In this document: positions 11,962 through 21,750 of the stretch, piece after piece
How positions within the stretch are numbered: position 1 is the stretch's first letter
Layout: each line of letters opens with the position of its first letter
Assembly: GCA_024364735.1 (NCBI GenBank)
Contig: JAGFNQ010005198.1
Span: forward strand, 1,277,899 to 1,341,898
Length of the DNA: 64,000 nt
Source of the DNA: Boesenbergia rotunda
Lineage: Eukaryota; Streptophyta; Magnoliopsida; Zingiberales; Zingiberaceae
Reading direction: 5' to 3'
Program-made: the position numbers and the translations under genes
Notes under the pieces: model-generated
Database searches by the model: none
What the model saw: the letters and a program-made list of their open reading frames with translations, nothing else
Told to the model about the DNA's origin: nothing

Positions 11962-12028
11962 GAGTGAGAGATCGAACCTACAACCCATAGGTTGGGGTTG
12001 ATTTCATATTACCAGCCATGTTAGTGAT
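11962..12028 (-). other. Antisense tRNA-like block in 5' LTR A
   Basis: On the minus strand, ATGGCTGGTAAT resembles a D-arm. GGTTCGATCTC (9 of 11 B-box positions) follows, then a long T-run around 11,937-11,950. The 3' LTR has the same block at 38,385-38,452. Confidence 0.5.
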
Positions 12029-12108
12029 CTTTTGATTAGAATATGGAATTGATATTAGATAAGTAATAGTAAGCATCTTTTATGAGTGATGCTTCAACTT
12101 CCACTTCG

Positions 12109-12117
12109 TATATAAAG
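12109..12117 (+). promoter_or_regulatory. TATA box of LTR A
   Basis: TATATAAAG, repeated at 38,532-38,540 in the 3' LTR. It lies 214 bp into the LTR and about 190 bp before the donor-like GTAAGT. Confidence 0.6.
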
Positions 12118-13400
12118 GAATGGAAGAAGAGAAAACCAAGAGTTTTCTCATTCTTCTTCTTCTTTGCCGAAAACAAGAAAAGAACTAGGGGTTCTCCTCT
12201 TCTTTTCTTGTGCCCAAGATCCGGATTGTGCGAAGGAAGTGGACGAGGAATACCACGCTAGATCCTACGTCGGTATAGTGAGTTCTAAGCGTAAGGATGT
12301 AAGTAGATCTCTCACCTACAGTAAAAGTAGTTCTCCAATAAGTTTTAAACATGATTTTCAAGTCTTTTGTATGATGTGATCCTAGTATAGCAAGACCAAG
12401 GTCTTGATTTGCCCAAACGCGAGGTTTTGGGATTTCAGCACGTAAGGTGTTCGATACCAATGTTCTGAGTAAGACCAAGGTCACTAAGAAATGAGATAAG
12501 AAACAAGACCGAGGTCTTGTTGTGTCCTAAAACAAGTTTTGGGAGCATTACCTTTTTAAGTGCTAAGTTATGCATTTTAAATACAAGCATGAGTACAAGT
12601 TAAGTATATTACTTTGAAAGACTGAGGTCTTTTTGGCATGTACCGGGCCGAGGCCCATGAGATCTAAGTGAGCTAGTAAGACGTCCTATTAGGATTCGGT
12701 GGCTAGCTACCCCAAAGCTATTAGGGATGCGCGCATTGGTACTATGTCGGGCCCAAAGGAGGATGCTTATTATTTTGAAGTATAAGAAGTATAAGTGTAT
12801 AAGTTTCAAGTTTTTCAAAAGCAAGAAATCATTTCAAGCATGTTACACATTTTTCATTTCAAGCAAAGTTTCCAAATGCAAACATTTGTTACAAGTGTAT
12901 TCATGAGCTTATTCATTTTAAGCATAGTATTTTCAATACATATGTTTAAAAGCAAGCATTCTTGACCAAGAGCATGTTTGATATCGATCGCATGTTTTTG
13001 TGAGATAGGTATCTACTTACTAAGCTATTTGCTTATAGTTGCATCCTGTTACTGCAGATAAAGGTAAAGGGAAGATGTAAGGCGAGGAGGCTCAAGGATG
13101 GATGATTCATGTCAGTGGCGGCAGAACCGTGGAGTAGGATCCTTCGGGATGAGTTTTGTTTAGCGTTTAAAATTCTAAACAATAGAACTTTATGAGTATT
13201 TTCTTTTGAGTTTATGTTAGTAGTTTACTTTCGCAAAGACTTTATGTTTGAGTGGTTAATTTTGAGTTGAAATGCATGCAAATGGAGTATGATTATGGTT
13301 ATTATGTTTGTGAGTCTATAATCTTGTTGTGTAGTTGAAGTAGAATGTATATATATACTTGAACAGTGTTTCTGAAATCTAGAAACTGCAGTTACAGGCG

Positions 13401-13521
13401 TATCAGTTGACTGATGCAGGTATCAGTCGACTGGTCGAGGGAACAGAAACATTCGGGCGAGTGAATCCCAGGTACAGTCAACTGTACCTGTCGACTGGCA
13501 GGATATCAGTCAACTGGTGCC
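13401..13521 (+). repeat. CAGTCGACTG palindrome cluster in 5' LTR A
   Basis: Five copies or close variants (CAGTTGACTG, CAGTCGACTG, CAGTCAACTG) within 120 bp. The variants differ by C/T or G/A changes from the palindrome seen in LTR B. Confidence 0.85.
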
Positions 13522-13536
13522 AGTGTAAAACAAAAA

Positions 13537-13606
13537 GTGTTGTAGGGCTGATGGTTAGTGCTTCAGTCTTGCAACTAAGAGGTCTAGGATTTAAATCCTG
13601 GCAAAG
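13537..13606 (+). other. Sense tRNA-like block in 5' LTR A
   Basis: TAGGGCTGATGGTTA (11 of 15 A-box/D-arm positions), then a degenerate B-box GGATTTAAATCC, then a T-run at about 13,622-13,629. Confidence 0.45.
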
Positions 13607-13703
13607 CCAATAAAATTAAAGTTTTTTTTATTTTGGCTGGCCCAGTAGTAAAGTCAACGTAATGGCCCTATAAGGTCAAAGTTAGCAAGAGAGGGTCGTT
13701 ACA

Positions 13704-13722
13704 GGTTTGGTATCAGAGCAAG
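13704..13722 (+). other. Primer-binding site of element A
   Basis: TGGTATCAGAGC at 13,708-13,719 lies four bases after the LTR end. It is complementary to the 3' end of initiator tRNA-Met, the usual primer of Tekay-type elements. Confidence 0.9.
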
Positions 13723-14087
13723 TTCCGCCCTTCCACCACACTGACAGCAAGCATCCGTCCAGCCTCCTACCAAGTAAGAAAGTGTATATATTTAATTTTT
13801 ATATACATGTCTTTCTTTGACTATTAGTCTTAACATATGATATTATGTGCATGATCAGTATATATTATCTAATATGAGTATGATAATAGTATGATGATAG
13901 TATGATGATATGACATATGTTATATGAGTATGTTGATATGAGTATGATGATAGTATGATTATATGACATATGCCATATGAGTATGATGATATGAGTAGGA
14001 TGATAGTGAAGTAATGAAATGCCCTTATTGATGAAATGTCCTTATCGAAGTAATGTCATTACCCTCTTTAAGAAATAGAGTAAGAGA

Positions 14088-14906
14088 ATGTCAAGAGGAC
14101 GTCCTAGAAAGGCTCAAAATGAGGAGCGAGCTCCTAGAGGGCAAAAGGCAACAGAGTCAGTACCCCTACCAAATCTCTTAGAGGTGGTGGCTCAGTTACA
14201 GAGACAGTTAGCAAAACAACAGTAAGTTATTGCCACCCTAATAGCTAACCAGTAGATCACTCCCATTACCCTATCGGTGGAGAATGTAGTGGCACCAATT
14301 GTGACCGAAGATCCATCGATTACATCTGTAGTCCTGGCAAGGGGGGTAAGGCAAGGGGCATACCTCATCCAGTGGCAGAAACTAAAGCCAGGGAACTTCT
14401 CAGGCATAAGCGAACCATGGGATGCTCAAGCATGGTTCAAAACTTGAGAAAGCATAGTAGAGCTACTGGACTGGCCTGAGGTAAAGAAGATAAAGTGTGC
14501 ATCTTTCTGCCTTATGGGAGATGCTAGAATGTGGTGAGAGAGAGTCAAGGCCATGAGAAATGTCATCCAGATGACGTGGGCCGACTTCGAGACTGAGTTC
14601 TTCGAAGAATATTTTTATATGCGAGTAACCAACAAGCATTACGACGAATTCACGGAGTTCAGACAAGGAGACTTATCCGTGGATGAAGCAGTGAAGAAGT
14701 TTAATCAGTTAGCTCATCTGTGCCTAGAGCTAGTTAGCACAGAAAAAGAGAGAGTCAGGCTAATGCTCAAGATGTTAAGGCCTGAGATAGCGTTAAATGT
14801 GGCTAGCGGTGCTAGGAGGCTGCAAACCTCCGAAGAACTGATAGGTAGTGCTTTGATCACTAAGCACTTAAACATTATAAAAGACACCAAAAATGTTGAA
14901 CGATGA
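14088..14906 (+). pseudogene. Element A gag (capsid region), broken
   Basis: Gag forms the cytoplasmic virus-like particle that packages the element RNA. The frame starts at ATG 14,088 (MSRGRPRKAQ) and runs to TGA 14,904-14,906. The retrotransposon-gag core is clear: WDAQAWFKT, LMGDARMW, MTWADFETEFFEEYF, GDLSVDEAVKKFNQLA and LVSTEKERVRLMLKML. In-frame stops occur at 14,223 and at several later points, including DARMW followed by TGA. Homology to element D gag at 20,830 is strong throughout. The C-terminal CCHC zinc knuckle expected for the family is absent: coding passes from SALITKHL almost directly to protease-like sequence, which marks a deletion. Element D shows a similar gap. Confidence 0.9.
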
Positions 14907-16102
14907 AGTTCTTAACAACCTTACCTTCGGGAGAGGTCATGGCATCTACTCAGTGGCTAAGAGTTGTATTAATCCAGATTTCCAACCGAGAACTCTATAA
15001 TGATTTAGTAGTCCTTGAGATGAAGGATTACGATATCATTTTAGGGATGGATTTCTTGAGCAACTACAGTGCCTCTATTGAATGTCGCAAAAGAAAAAAT
15101 AAAGTTCACACCAGAAGCAGAAATTCCATACGAGTTTGTCGTAGACCCACCCAAAGAGAAAGACAAAAAGGTTTCTTTCTAACCTACAAGCTCACAAGAT
15201 GTTAGATAATGGATGTTCTGGTTATTTACCACATATAGTAGATGCAAGGCAAAGAGAAGAGTTAAAGTAAGAAGAAGTACCGGTAGTTTATGACTATCCG
15301 GAGGTGCTTCCTGAAGAGTTACCAGGACTACCTCCCAATCGAGAAATTGAATTTGAAATTGAGTTGGCTCCAGGGACCAACCCAATTTCAAAGGCACCGT
15401 ATTGTATGGCGCCAGCAGAATTGAAGAAGTTGCTGAAACAATTACAGGAGTTACTCGACAAGGGATTCATCCACCCTAGTCATTCAACCTGGGGAGCTCC
15501 TGTGTTGTTCGTCAAGAAGAAGGATGGATCTATGCGGATGTGCATAGATTATCGAGCCTTGAACAAGGTGACTATTAAGAACAAATACCCTTTGCCAAGG
15601 ATAGATGATTTATTTGATCAGTTGAAGGGGGCAACCATGTTTTCCAAGATTGATCTGTGATCAGGGTACCATCAACTCAAAGTCAAGGAGAGTGATGTAC
15701 CGAGAACGGCTTTCCGAACAAGGTATGGACACTACAAGTTTGTGGTCATGCCTTTTGGAGTGACAAATGCCCCTGCAACGTTCATGGATCTAATGAATCG
15801 AGTATTCAAGGAGTTTCTTGATAAGTTCGTCATAATCTCCATTGATGATATCCTAGTCTATTCAAAGTCTCAGGAAGAACATGACGAACATCTAAGGGTA
15901 GTGTTGAAGACGCTACAAGAGCAGAAATCATATGCCAAGTTTTCAAAGTGTGAATTTTGGCTTGACCGAGTGGTTTTCCTAGGCCACATCATTTCCAAGG
16001 AAGGTATTATGGTAGACCTCGCCAAGATTGAAGCAGTTAGTAATTGGGATCGACCAAAGAATGCTAGTGAGATCAAGAGCTTTCTGGGTTTAGCAGGGTA
16101 CT
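14903..16102 (+). pseudogene. Element A pol, first part: protease remnant and reverse transcriptase
   Basis: FLTTLPSGEVMAST and DYDIILGMDFL are the C-terminal half of the aspartic protease; its DSGA-type active-site segment is missing. After a short degenerate stretch with stops (15,120-15,300) the RT follows from LPEELPGLPPNREIEF, through WGAPVLFVKKKDGSMR, RALNKVTIKNKYPLPRIDD, FVVMPFGVTNAPATF and the catalytic IDDILVYS near 15,844. A TGA at 15,658-15,660 replaces an Arg codon present in element D. The frame ends inside FLGLAGY where the Athila derivative is inserted; the GTACT duplication is 16,098-16,102. The rest continues at 36,226. Confidence 0.93.
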
Positions 16103-17764
16103 TGATAACTACCATTTTGTTGACAAATTTAAGCTCTCAAATCCATGTTTTGATCCACTTTTATATGCTTAAGTTTGTATTTACTTTAGGTTTCATGAAT
16201 TCTTTCTATTTTGGCTTTTAATACAATTCTTTCTATATTTGAGATATTTTGGGCACTAAATTTGAATATTATTTTGTAGGTTCCAAATGATCATGGACCT
16301 GGATCAGATTGGGTCAAACTTGAGTCAGAATTGGATCCGGATCAAAGGGATCAAGCATCAGATTAATATGGGTCATCCATTCAAGAGAATAGCTAGATCT
16401 GAGGCATCCATCAACTTCTGGTCAATCCAAGATCAAGATAGAGTTAATTAAGTCCATGGATCAAGATCTGGAAGTTTGAACCAAATCAGAATTCATCTGA
16501 TCGTTGGATCGAGCTTAGGAGGAGTTTCAACCGTCCATTTAAAGGAAAGAATAATCTGAGCCATCCATCGTTGATCTGATTGATCCGAGCTGAGGAGAAG
16601 TAGATCAGAGCCATTGATCAAGATCTAGGAGGTTCGGTTCAGATCGGAGAAGATCCGACCGTCGGATGAAGCAAGGAAGATCTCAGCCGTCCATTTCTAA
16701 GTATTTAAGCCATTAATTCCCCAGGTCGCGTTGTCGTCGCGTCTTCGCAGCAGCCATTGTTCTTCGCCAGTTCTTCAGTTTTTCTTCATTTTTCTTCATC
16801 GATTTCTTATCCGATCGCGCGGCCAACATCAACTCATTTCTTCTCAAGGTTTTGGATTATCCAGGTAATCTTTCCAGTTCAGTTATGCTGACTAAATCTC
16901 GCAGCTGAGAGGAACAAAGGGGAGGGTTTCGCATGAGCTCCATTCACCCGATTGCGTCCACTTGATTGCGGGGTTTTCATCTACTGAAGCTGAAGGAGTG
17001 TTAGGAGGGGTTCTCCGACGCAGTTCTGGAGCGCGTCAAGAGGAGTTCAGCGTTCAGCTACTGACTGATCGGGTTGATCGGTCAGAGATGACTCTGATCG
17101 GTCCCGTGACCGATCAGAGGAAGACCTGATCGGTCGGTTGACCGATCAGGAAGAGCAAAGCAGTTCACTTCACAGCAAGCTGAGCAGGGGAGTTTTCTTC
17201 AATGGTTTTTGAGCTAGGGGGTTCATAGCTCATCCTTTGTGTGACGGCAAAGGGAAGTTTTGAGTAGAATTTGACTTGATGTTTAATTAGGATAATATTT
17301 TGGTTCCAAGCATTTATGTCTTCACGTTGTTAAGTTTGTTCTCAACTATATTCCAATTCAAATTCTTAAGAATATTTTGTTCTAGTTTCCTTTATTCTGC
17401 AATTAATTTCCTACAATTAATTCTTGCATATCAATTCCATTGTTGAATCTAATTTCTCAGTTGTTGAATAGGTTAAGTTTAGTTCTTGCAATTCTCTACT
17501 TCACTCCATGTTTTAGCTAAAGTCCATTCTATTTCTTATTGTCATTTCCTCTTATCGCAAAAACCCCCAGTTTATTAGAAAACCCAAAATCATCAAACGA
17601 CAAATAAACCTTGCAAGCTCGAATTAAACATTCATTCAACTAGTCCTTGGAAAAATACGACCTGAGGCCCCTCTACTATATTTTATCTTGATAGCCAAGG
17701 GTTTTCAGTTTTATAAATATCTAAATTTGAGGCTCACTTCGTGACATCTATTTTGGGCCCATCA
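16103..17764 (+). repeat. 5' LTR of the Athila derivative
   Basis: TGATAACTACC to GGGCCCATCA. A TATTTAAG box is at 16,702-16,709. Two perfect hairpins, CTGATCGGTC with GACCGATCAG four bases apart, lie at 17,094-17,117 and 17,126-17,149. Very similar to 34,550-36,220, which differs by a small block near 35,479-35,510 and scattered substitutions. No gene is present. Confidence 0.95.
16702..16709 (+). promoter_or_regulatory. TATA-like box of the Athila derivative LTR
   Basis: TATTTAAG, about 600 bp into the LTR, followed by a GC-richer stretch typical of a transcribed leader. Confidence 0.4.
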
Positions 17765-17770
17765 AATTTT

Positions 17771-17788
17771 TGGCGCCGTTTCCGGGGA
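17771..17788 (+). other. Athila primer-binding site (tRNA-Asp type)
   Basis: TGGCGCCGTTTCCGGGGA lies six bases after the LTR and is complementary to the 3' end of plant tRNA-Asp except for one position. tRNA-Asp priming is characteristic of Athila-type elements. Confidence 0.85.
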
Positions 17789-17922
17789 ATCACTAGTTGA
17801 GTTTGTTTAATTTGAGCTTGTGTTTAATATTTATATTCTTTGATTCTATTCTTATTTGCTCTATCTTTTTGAATACGGTTGCTGCCATTTTGTTTGTTTC
17901 GTGACAGGACTACAGGTTCAAA

Positions 17923-18008
17923 ATGTTTTCAAATGAACAATTAGCGATCAAAAGTTCATTGTTGGAGTTAAAATTGTTGGTGAAGCAAATGAAATTCCAA
18001 CAAAGACC
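17923..18008 (+). pseudogene. Athila derivative gag fragment (middle part)
   Basis: The short frame MFSNEQLAIKSSLLELK... aligns with residues SNEQKEIKSSLMELNSLVKQM of the complete Athila gag on the minus strand near 60,530-60,580. All of the capsid core N-terminal to this is absent, so the element carries only the last third of gag. The fragment is broken by element D at 18,014 and resumes, after a missing stretch, at 30,086. Confidence 0.75.
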
Positions 18009-18141
18009 CAACATGTAATGCCGAAAAATTCTCGAAACTAATTTTAGAAATATCTTAGAATTTATTCCGAATTTATGGATATTTTTTATAGAATTTTTCC
18101 GTAAACGAAAGTGGCAAAAAGGGATAAAAAGAGAAAAACGC

Positions 18142-18207
18142 GTAAGTGGGATTTGATCCCTAAACCTAGGGTTGAGAGGAGAAAGGGCGGACCAACTGGG
18201 ATGGTTT
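18142..18207 (-). other. Antisense tRNA-like block in 5' LTR D
   Basis: On the minus strand: CATCCCAGTTGGTCC (10 of 15 A-box/D-arm positions), then GGATCAAATCC (9 of 11 B-box positions) inside a good stem GGGATCAAATCCC. A TTTTTCTCTTTTT run follows within about 25 nt. The 3' LTR has the same block at 27,652-27,718. Confidence 0.55.
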
Positions 18208-18274
18208 GCTTTTATTGAAATAGATTAAGGGAAATAATAGATAAGGTGAAATTAGTTAAATTCACCCCCATAAG

Positions 18275-18282
18275 TATAAAAG
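18275..18282 (+). promoter_or_regulatory. TATA box of LTR D
   Basis: TATAAAAG, repeated at 27,785-27,792 in the 3' LTR. Confidence 0.6.
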
Positions 18283-20187
18283 AGGGTGTTACGAGTTTTA
18301 GGTTAATTCTCTCCCAACCCAGCGACGCCGACGCCCTCCCTCACGCACGCGACCTCCCCTCTCGCCCTCTCTCTCGCCCAAGACAAAGGAGAAGCCAAGG
18401 GAAGGTCTCAAGAGGCCCTATTCTCTACGAGAATTCTCGTAGACGCGAGGAGAACGCCAAGGAGCAAGAAGAATGTCGAAATTTGACGTTCCCTCGGGAG
18501 TTTCAGATTTTATTCGTATGGAAAACCTAGCGCAGGATGTAAGTATCCCTCACCTGCAGTATAAGTAGTTTCGGTTGACGTTTCGTATGCTTTAGTTCCT
18601 TATATGTATGTCCTACGGTTAGATACCGTGGATTATGAACAAGCACGTTGTATCAACCCTTCGGATTAGTTTTAGAGTCTAAAGGTATCCCTGGATGGGC
18701 TTGAGTGCACTTACCCTTCAGTTTCGGGTTAAGGAGCACGTTCGAGTGCCTAGGGAGCGACTTTAAAAGAAAAGAAAGGGTAAAGTCGCAAGGTGTTTGT
18801 TAAATTGTTAGTCAATTAATGCTATAGCAAGCATTAAAGAATAGAAATTCTTGCTTCAGTTATGATTGGGACCAAGGTCCAGTGGGATGGGCTCCTAGTT
18901 GCCCCTAGGTTTAGATAACCTAGTAAAAGCAAGAATCAGAAGAGAAAAAGAAAAGTATAAAAGAACTATTTTATTTTCAGTTGGCATTGTACCGGACTTC
19001 GGTCCAGGGATGGGCTCCAAGTTGCCCCTAGGTTCAGATAACCTAGTATGGGATGGGCTCCTAGTTGCCCCTAGGTTTAGATAACCTAGTAGAACCCTAA
19101 TGGATTCGGGATTTGCTACCTCGGGTTTATTAGGGATGCGCGCACAGTTGGTACATTGCCGGGCCCACAGCAGTTGATTATTATTTTCACCTACTATATG
19201 TATTTAGTTTTCAGAAATTCATATTAGCATGTGGTGAATTTAATAATTAGTTTTATGTTAGTTAGTTTCAGTTCCAGTTCAGATATATATGTCATGCTAT
19301 AGCTTACTTTTCAGTTCTAGTTCAGTATGTGCCATGTCTCAGTTATATGTCATGACATTCTATGATATGTATTTTAGCATGAGCCTAGCATGATTTCTTA
19401 TGGATATGAGCATGTATGTGCATAGCATGTTTTACAAAAGCATAATTTGAGTTTCATAGTTTTGTGAGACTAGATGGTACTTACTAAGCTTTATGCTTAT
19501 TAGTTTGCATTTCCTTATACTGCAGATACAGGTAAAGGAAAGCACTAGTAGCGGAGGCGGCGGGCTTGATGCAAAGTGTGTGTGATGGTGGAGTTGGAAT
19601 AAAAGTCTTCGGAACTTGCAAAGCATAGAAATAGTCCTTATTATGTTTCTTTTAGTTTTTCCGCAATAGGTTATGTGAACCATGTATGAACTTAATTTGA
19701 CTCGTTATTTGTGGTGCCTAGTATATTAAAGTAGTTTATTTACCTGTGTTAATACTTGCTTAGCGAATGTTGAATGATATGAGTTACTACTTGCAATATG
19801 GTAAATTAGATCCATGCTTAAGCTTTAGAGATAAGAACTTGATACTTTTGATTTACATGCTAAATACATAGGATATGCTTGTTTTAAGATATATGCACCA
19901 TATAGAATGACATGTAGTAGCTAAGAATGCCCTTAGATATGAATAATGAATGGTTTCAATAAGAAGTTGATACGAACTTGGCATATTCATGTTTATGCTT
20001 CTACATGTCGTTTTTATGATTTCTAAGTTGCTATACATGCTAGAAACCCTCCAAAAACATGTAATAAATGCCTTAGAATAGTCGTGGAACTTTATTTATG
20101 TCATTATGTTTGTTAGATATGATTTTGGTACATTGTGGCTCAAGGTTGATACATTCTAGAAATCTGAAAACTGAAATTTCAGAACTA

Positions 20188-20280
20188 CCAGTCAACTGGG
20201 AAAACACCAGTCGACTGGTATCGGGCACAGAACCATTCTGTGGCCCGATCAGTCGACTGGCATATAGCAGTCGACTGGTA
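20188..20280 (+). repeat. CCAGTCGACTGG palindrome cluster in 5' LTR D
   Basis: Four copies or one-base variants in about 90 bp, repeated at 29,698-29,790 in the 3' LTR. Confidence 0.9.
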
Positions 20281-20294
20281 CTGTGTAAAACAAA

Positions 20295-20371
20295 GGTGGT
20301 GTAGAGCAGCTGGTTAGTGCTTTAGCCATGCAACCTAGAGGTTGGGGGATCGAATCCTGCCAATATAATAA
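20295..20371 (+). other. Sense tRNA-like block in 5' LTR D
   Basis: TAGAGCAGCTGGTTA (12 of 15 A-box/D-arm positions) and GGATCGAATCC (10 of 11 B-box positions) about 45 nt downstream. TTTTGCTTTATTTT follows. This is the best B-box match in the window. The 3' LTR copy is at 29,805-29,881. Confidence 0.6.
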
Positions 20372-20573
20372 AATAAAAGTTTTGCTTTATTTTGGGTAAA
20401 TTAGTACCTTCAGTATGTTTATGAATTTCTAGTTCAGTAAATAGCGAAATAAGAATTTTTAAAATTCTCCCAGTTGGTTTAGCATTATTAGAAATCATTA
20501 ATTAGTCAGCCAGCCAGTTAGTTAGTAGTGATCTGCCTTACAGCTTAGTACCAGAAGGCGGGTCGTTAAAGAG

Positions 20574-20585
20574 TGGTATCAGAGC
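20574..20585 (+). other. Primer-binding site of element D
   Basis: TGGTATCAGAGC starting four bases after the LTR, complementary to initiator tRNA-Met, identical to that of element A. Confidence 0.9.
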
Positions 20586-20829
20586 AAGTTCCATCTTTCC
20601 TCCTCACACACATCAGCATCAGACCTGCAGCTTCTAAGTAAGAGTATCTCTCACATTACTATATTTTCTTGCTTTCAGATTTATAGTATTTTCATGTTAT
20701 TCATGCTATCTGTTTTCTAGCCAATTCTTATTTACAATTAACGGAAGCATGTTTAATACCTTAGTTTATATCTGATAGCATGTTTTAGAATTAAAATATG
20801 AATTGTATGATCCTCCTCTATTCTAGATA

Positions 20830-21750
20830 ATGGCAAGAGGACGCTCAGTTAGAAGAGCACCAGTTACTGAGCCTCAGCAGGAGGCAGACCACTTAGTGCC
20901 TCCAGCGGACCTAGCAGAGGTAGTAGCTCAGCTCCAGAGACAGATAGTTGAACAGCAGCAAGAGATAGTCACTTTAAGGGCTAATCAGCAGACCACACCT
21001 ACTGCTACGCCAGGACCAAATGTGGAAACCCCAATAGTGATAGAGGTTCCACCTAGAGCACCAATCCCACCAATAGCACCAATAGCACCAGAAGTCCCAG
21101 CAGTAGGGGCTAGAAGAGAAGCATATCTGGTTCAGTGGCAGAAGCTCAAACCAGAGACCTTTTCAAGCACTAGTGAACCATGGGATGCACAAGCCTGGTT
21201 CAAAACCCTAGAGAGTACCATGGAGCTTCTGGACTGGCCAGAACAAGAGAAAGTGAAGTGCGCCTCTCTCTGCCTAGCAGGAGATGCTAGAATGTGGTGG
21301 GAAAGGGTGAAGGCCAAGTGAGACATAAATCAGATGACGTGGGCCAACTTCGAAGTTGAGTTCTTCAAAGAATTCTTTCATATGTGGGTTACTAATCGAC
21401 ATTATGATGAATTCACTGAATTTCATCAAGGTAACCTATCAGTAGAGGAAGTCGTGAAGAGATTCAACAGGTTGGCGCGTCTGGGTCCCGAATTAGTCAG
21501 CACCGAACGAGAGCGAGTCAGGGTAATGCTCAAGATGCTAAGGCCGGAAATAGCATTGAATGTGGCTAGCGGCGTTCATAGGCCGTAAACCTCAGAAGAA
21601 CTAGTTAGCAGTGCTTTGATCACCGAGCACTACCTGAACAGCATGCAACAGCAGAAGTCAGTCATGATAGAATGTAAAGGCCAAGGCAGTTCAGGAACTC
21701 AGAAACCCCAGGGCGTTCACAGAGAAGTTAACTATACCTCCAGATGTACT
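20830..21750 (+). pseudogene. Element D gag, broken
   Basis: Starts at ATG 20,830 (MARGRSVRRAP). An N-terminal Gln-rich helix (LAEVVAQLQRQIVEQQQEIV) precedes a Pro/Ile-rich linker (IPPIAPIAPEVP). The capsid core follows: WDAQAWFKTLESTMELL, LAGDARMWWERV, MTWANFEVEFFKEFF, GNLSVEEVVKRFNRLARLG and LVSTERERVRVMLKML. TGA at 21,319-21,321 and TAA at 21,586-21,588 interrupt it; element A has CAA at the second site. Sequence after SALITEHYLNS is short and frame-disturbed, and the CCHC zinc knuckle usual for the family is not present. Gag would build the particle, but this copy could not do so unaided. Confidence 0.92.

Larger units (their letters stand above)
11895..13703 (+). repeat. 5' LTR of element A
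   Basis: TGTAACACTCG to GTCGTTACA. Landmarks: antisense tRNA-like block (11,962-12,028), TATATAAAG (12,109), GTAAGT donor-like site (12,299), core box (12,639-12,742), TGCAG acceptor-like site (13,056-13,057), palindromes (13,401-13,521), sense tRNA-like block (13,537-13,606). A 71-codon leader ORF at 12,164-12,379 runs across the donor; it is also present in the 3' LTR but has no known domain. Confidence 0.95.
18014..20570 (+). repeat. 5' LTR of element D
   Basis: TGTAATGCCG to GTCGTTAAA; the 3' copy has TATAACGCCC and GTCATTACA, so both ends have point changes. Landmarks: antisense tRNA-like block (18,142-18,207), TATAAAAG (18,275), GTAAGT donor-like site (18,539), core box (about 18,985-19,155), TGCAG acceptor-like site (19,524-19,525), palindromes (20,188-20,280), sense tRNA-like block (20,295-20,371). 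The 94-codon leader ORF at 18,246-18,530 also occurs in the 3' LTR; it starts upstream of the TATA box and I do not call it a gene. Confidence 0.95.

Noticed and set aside
18246..18530. 94-codon ORF in LTR D (and its copy at 27,756), and the 71-codon ORF in LTR A (12,164; 38,587), as genes
   Set aside because: They are within LTR U3/leader sequence, cross the donor-like site or TATA box, have no domain, and their presence in both LTRs follows from LTR duplication.
20295..20371. A functional nuclear tRNA gene
   Set aside because: The acceptor stem is poor and the anticodon stem imperfect; it is repeated in every LTR copy of the family, so I call it tRNA-like only.
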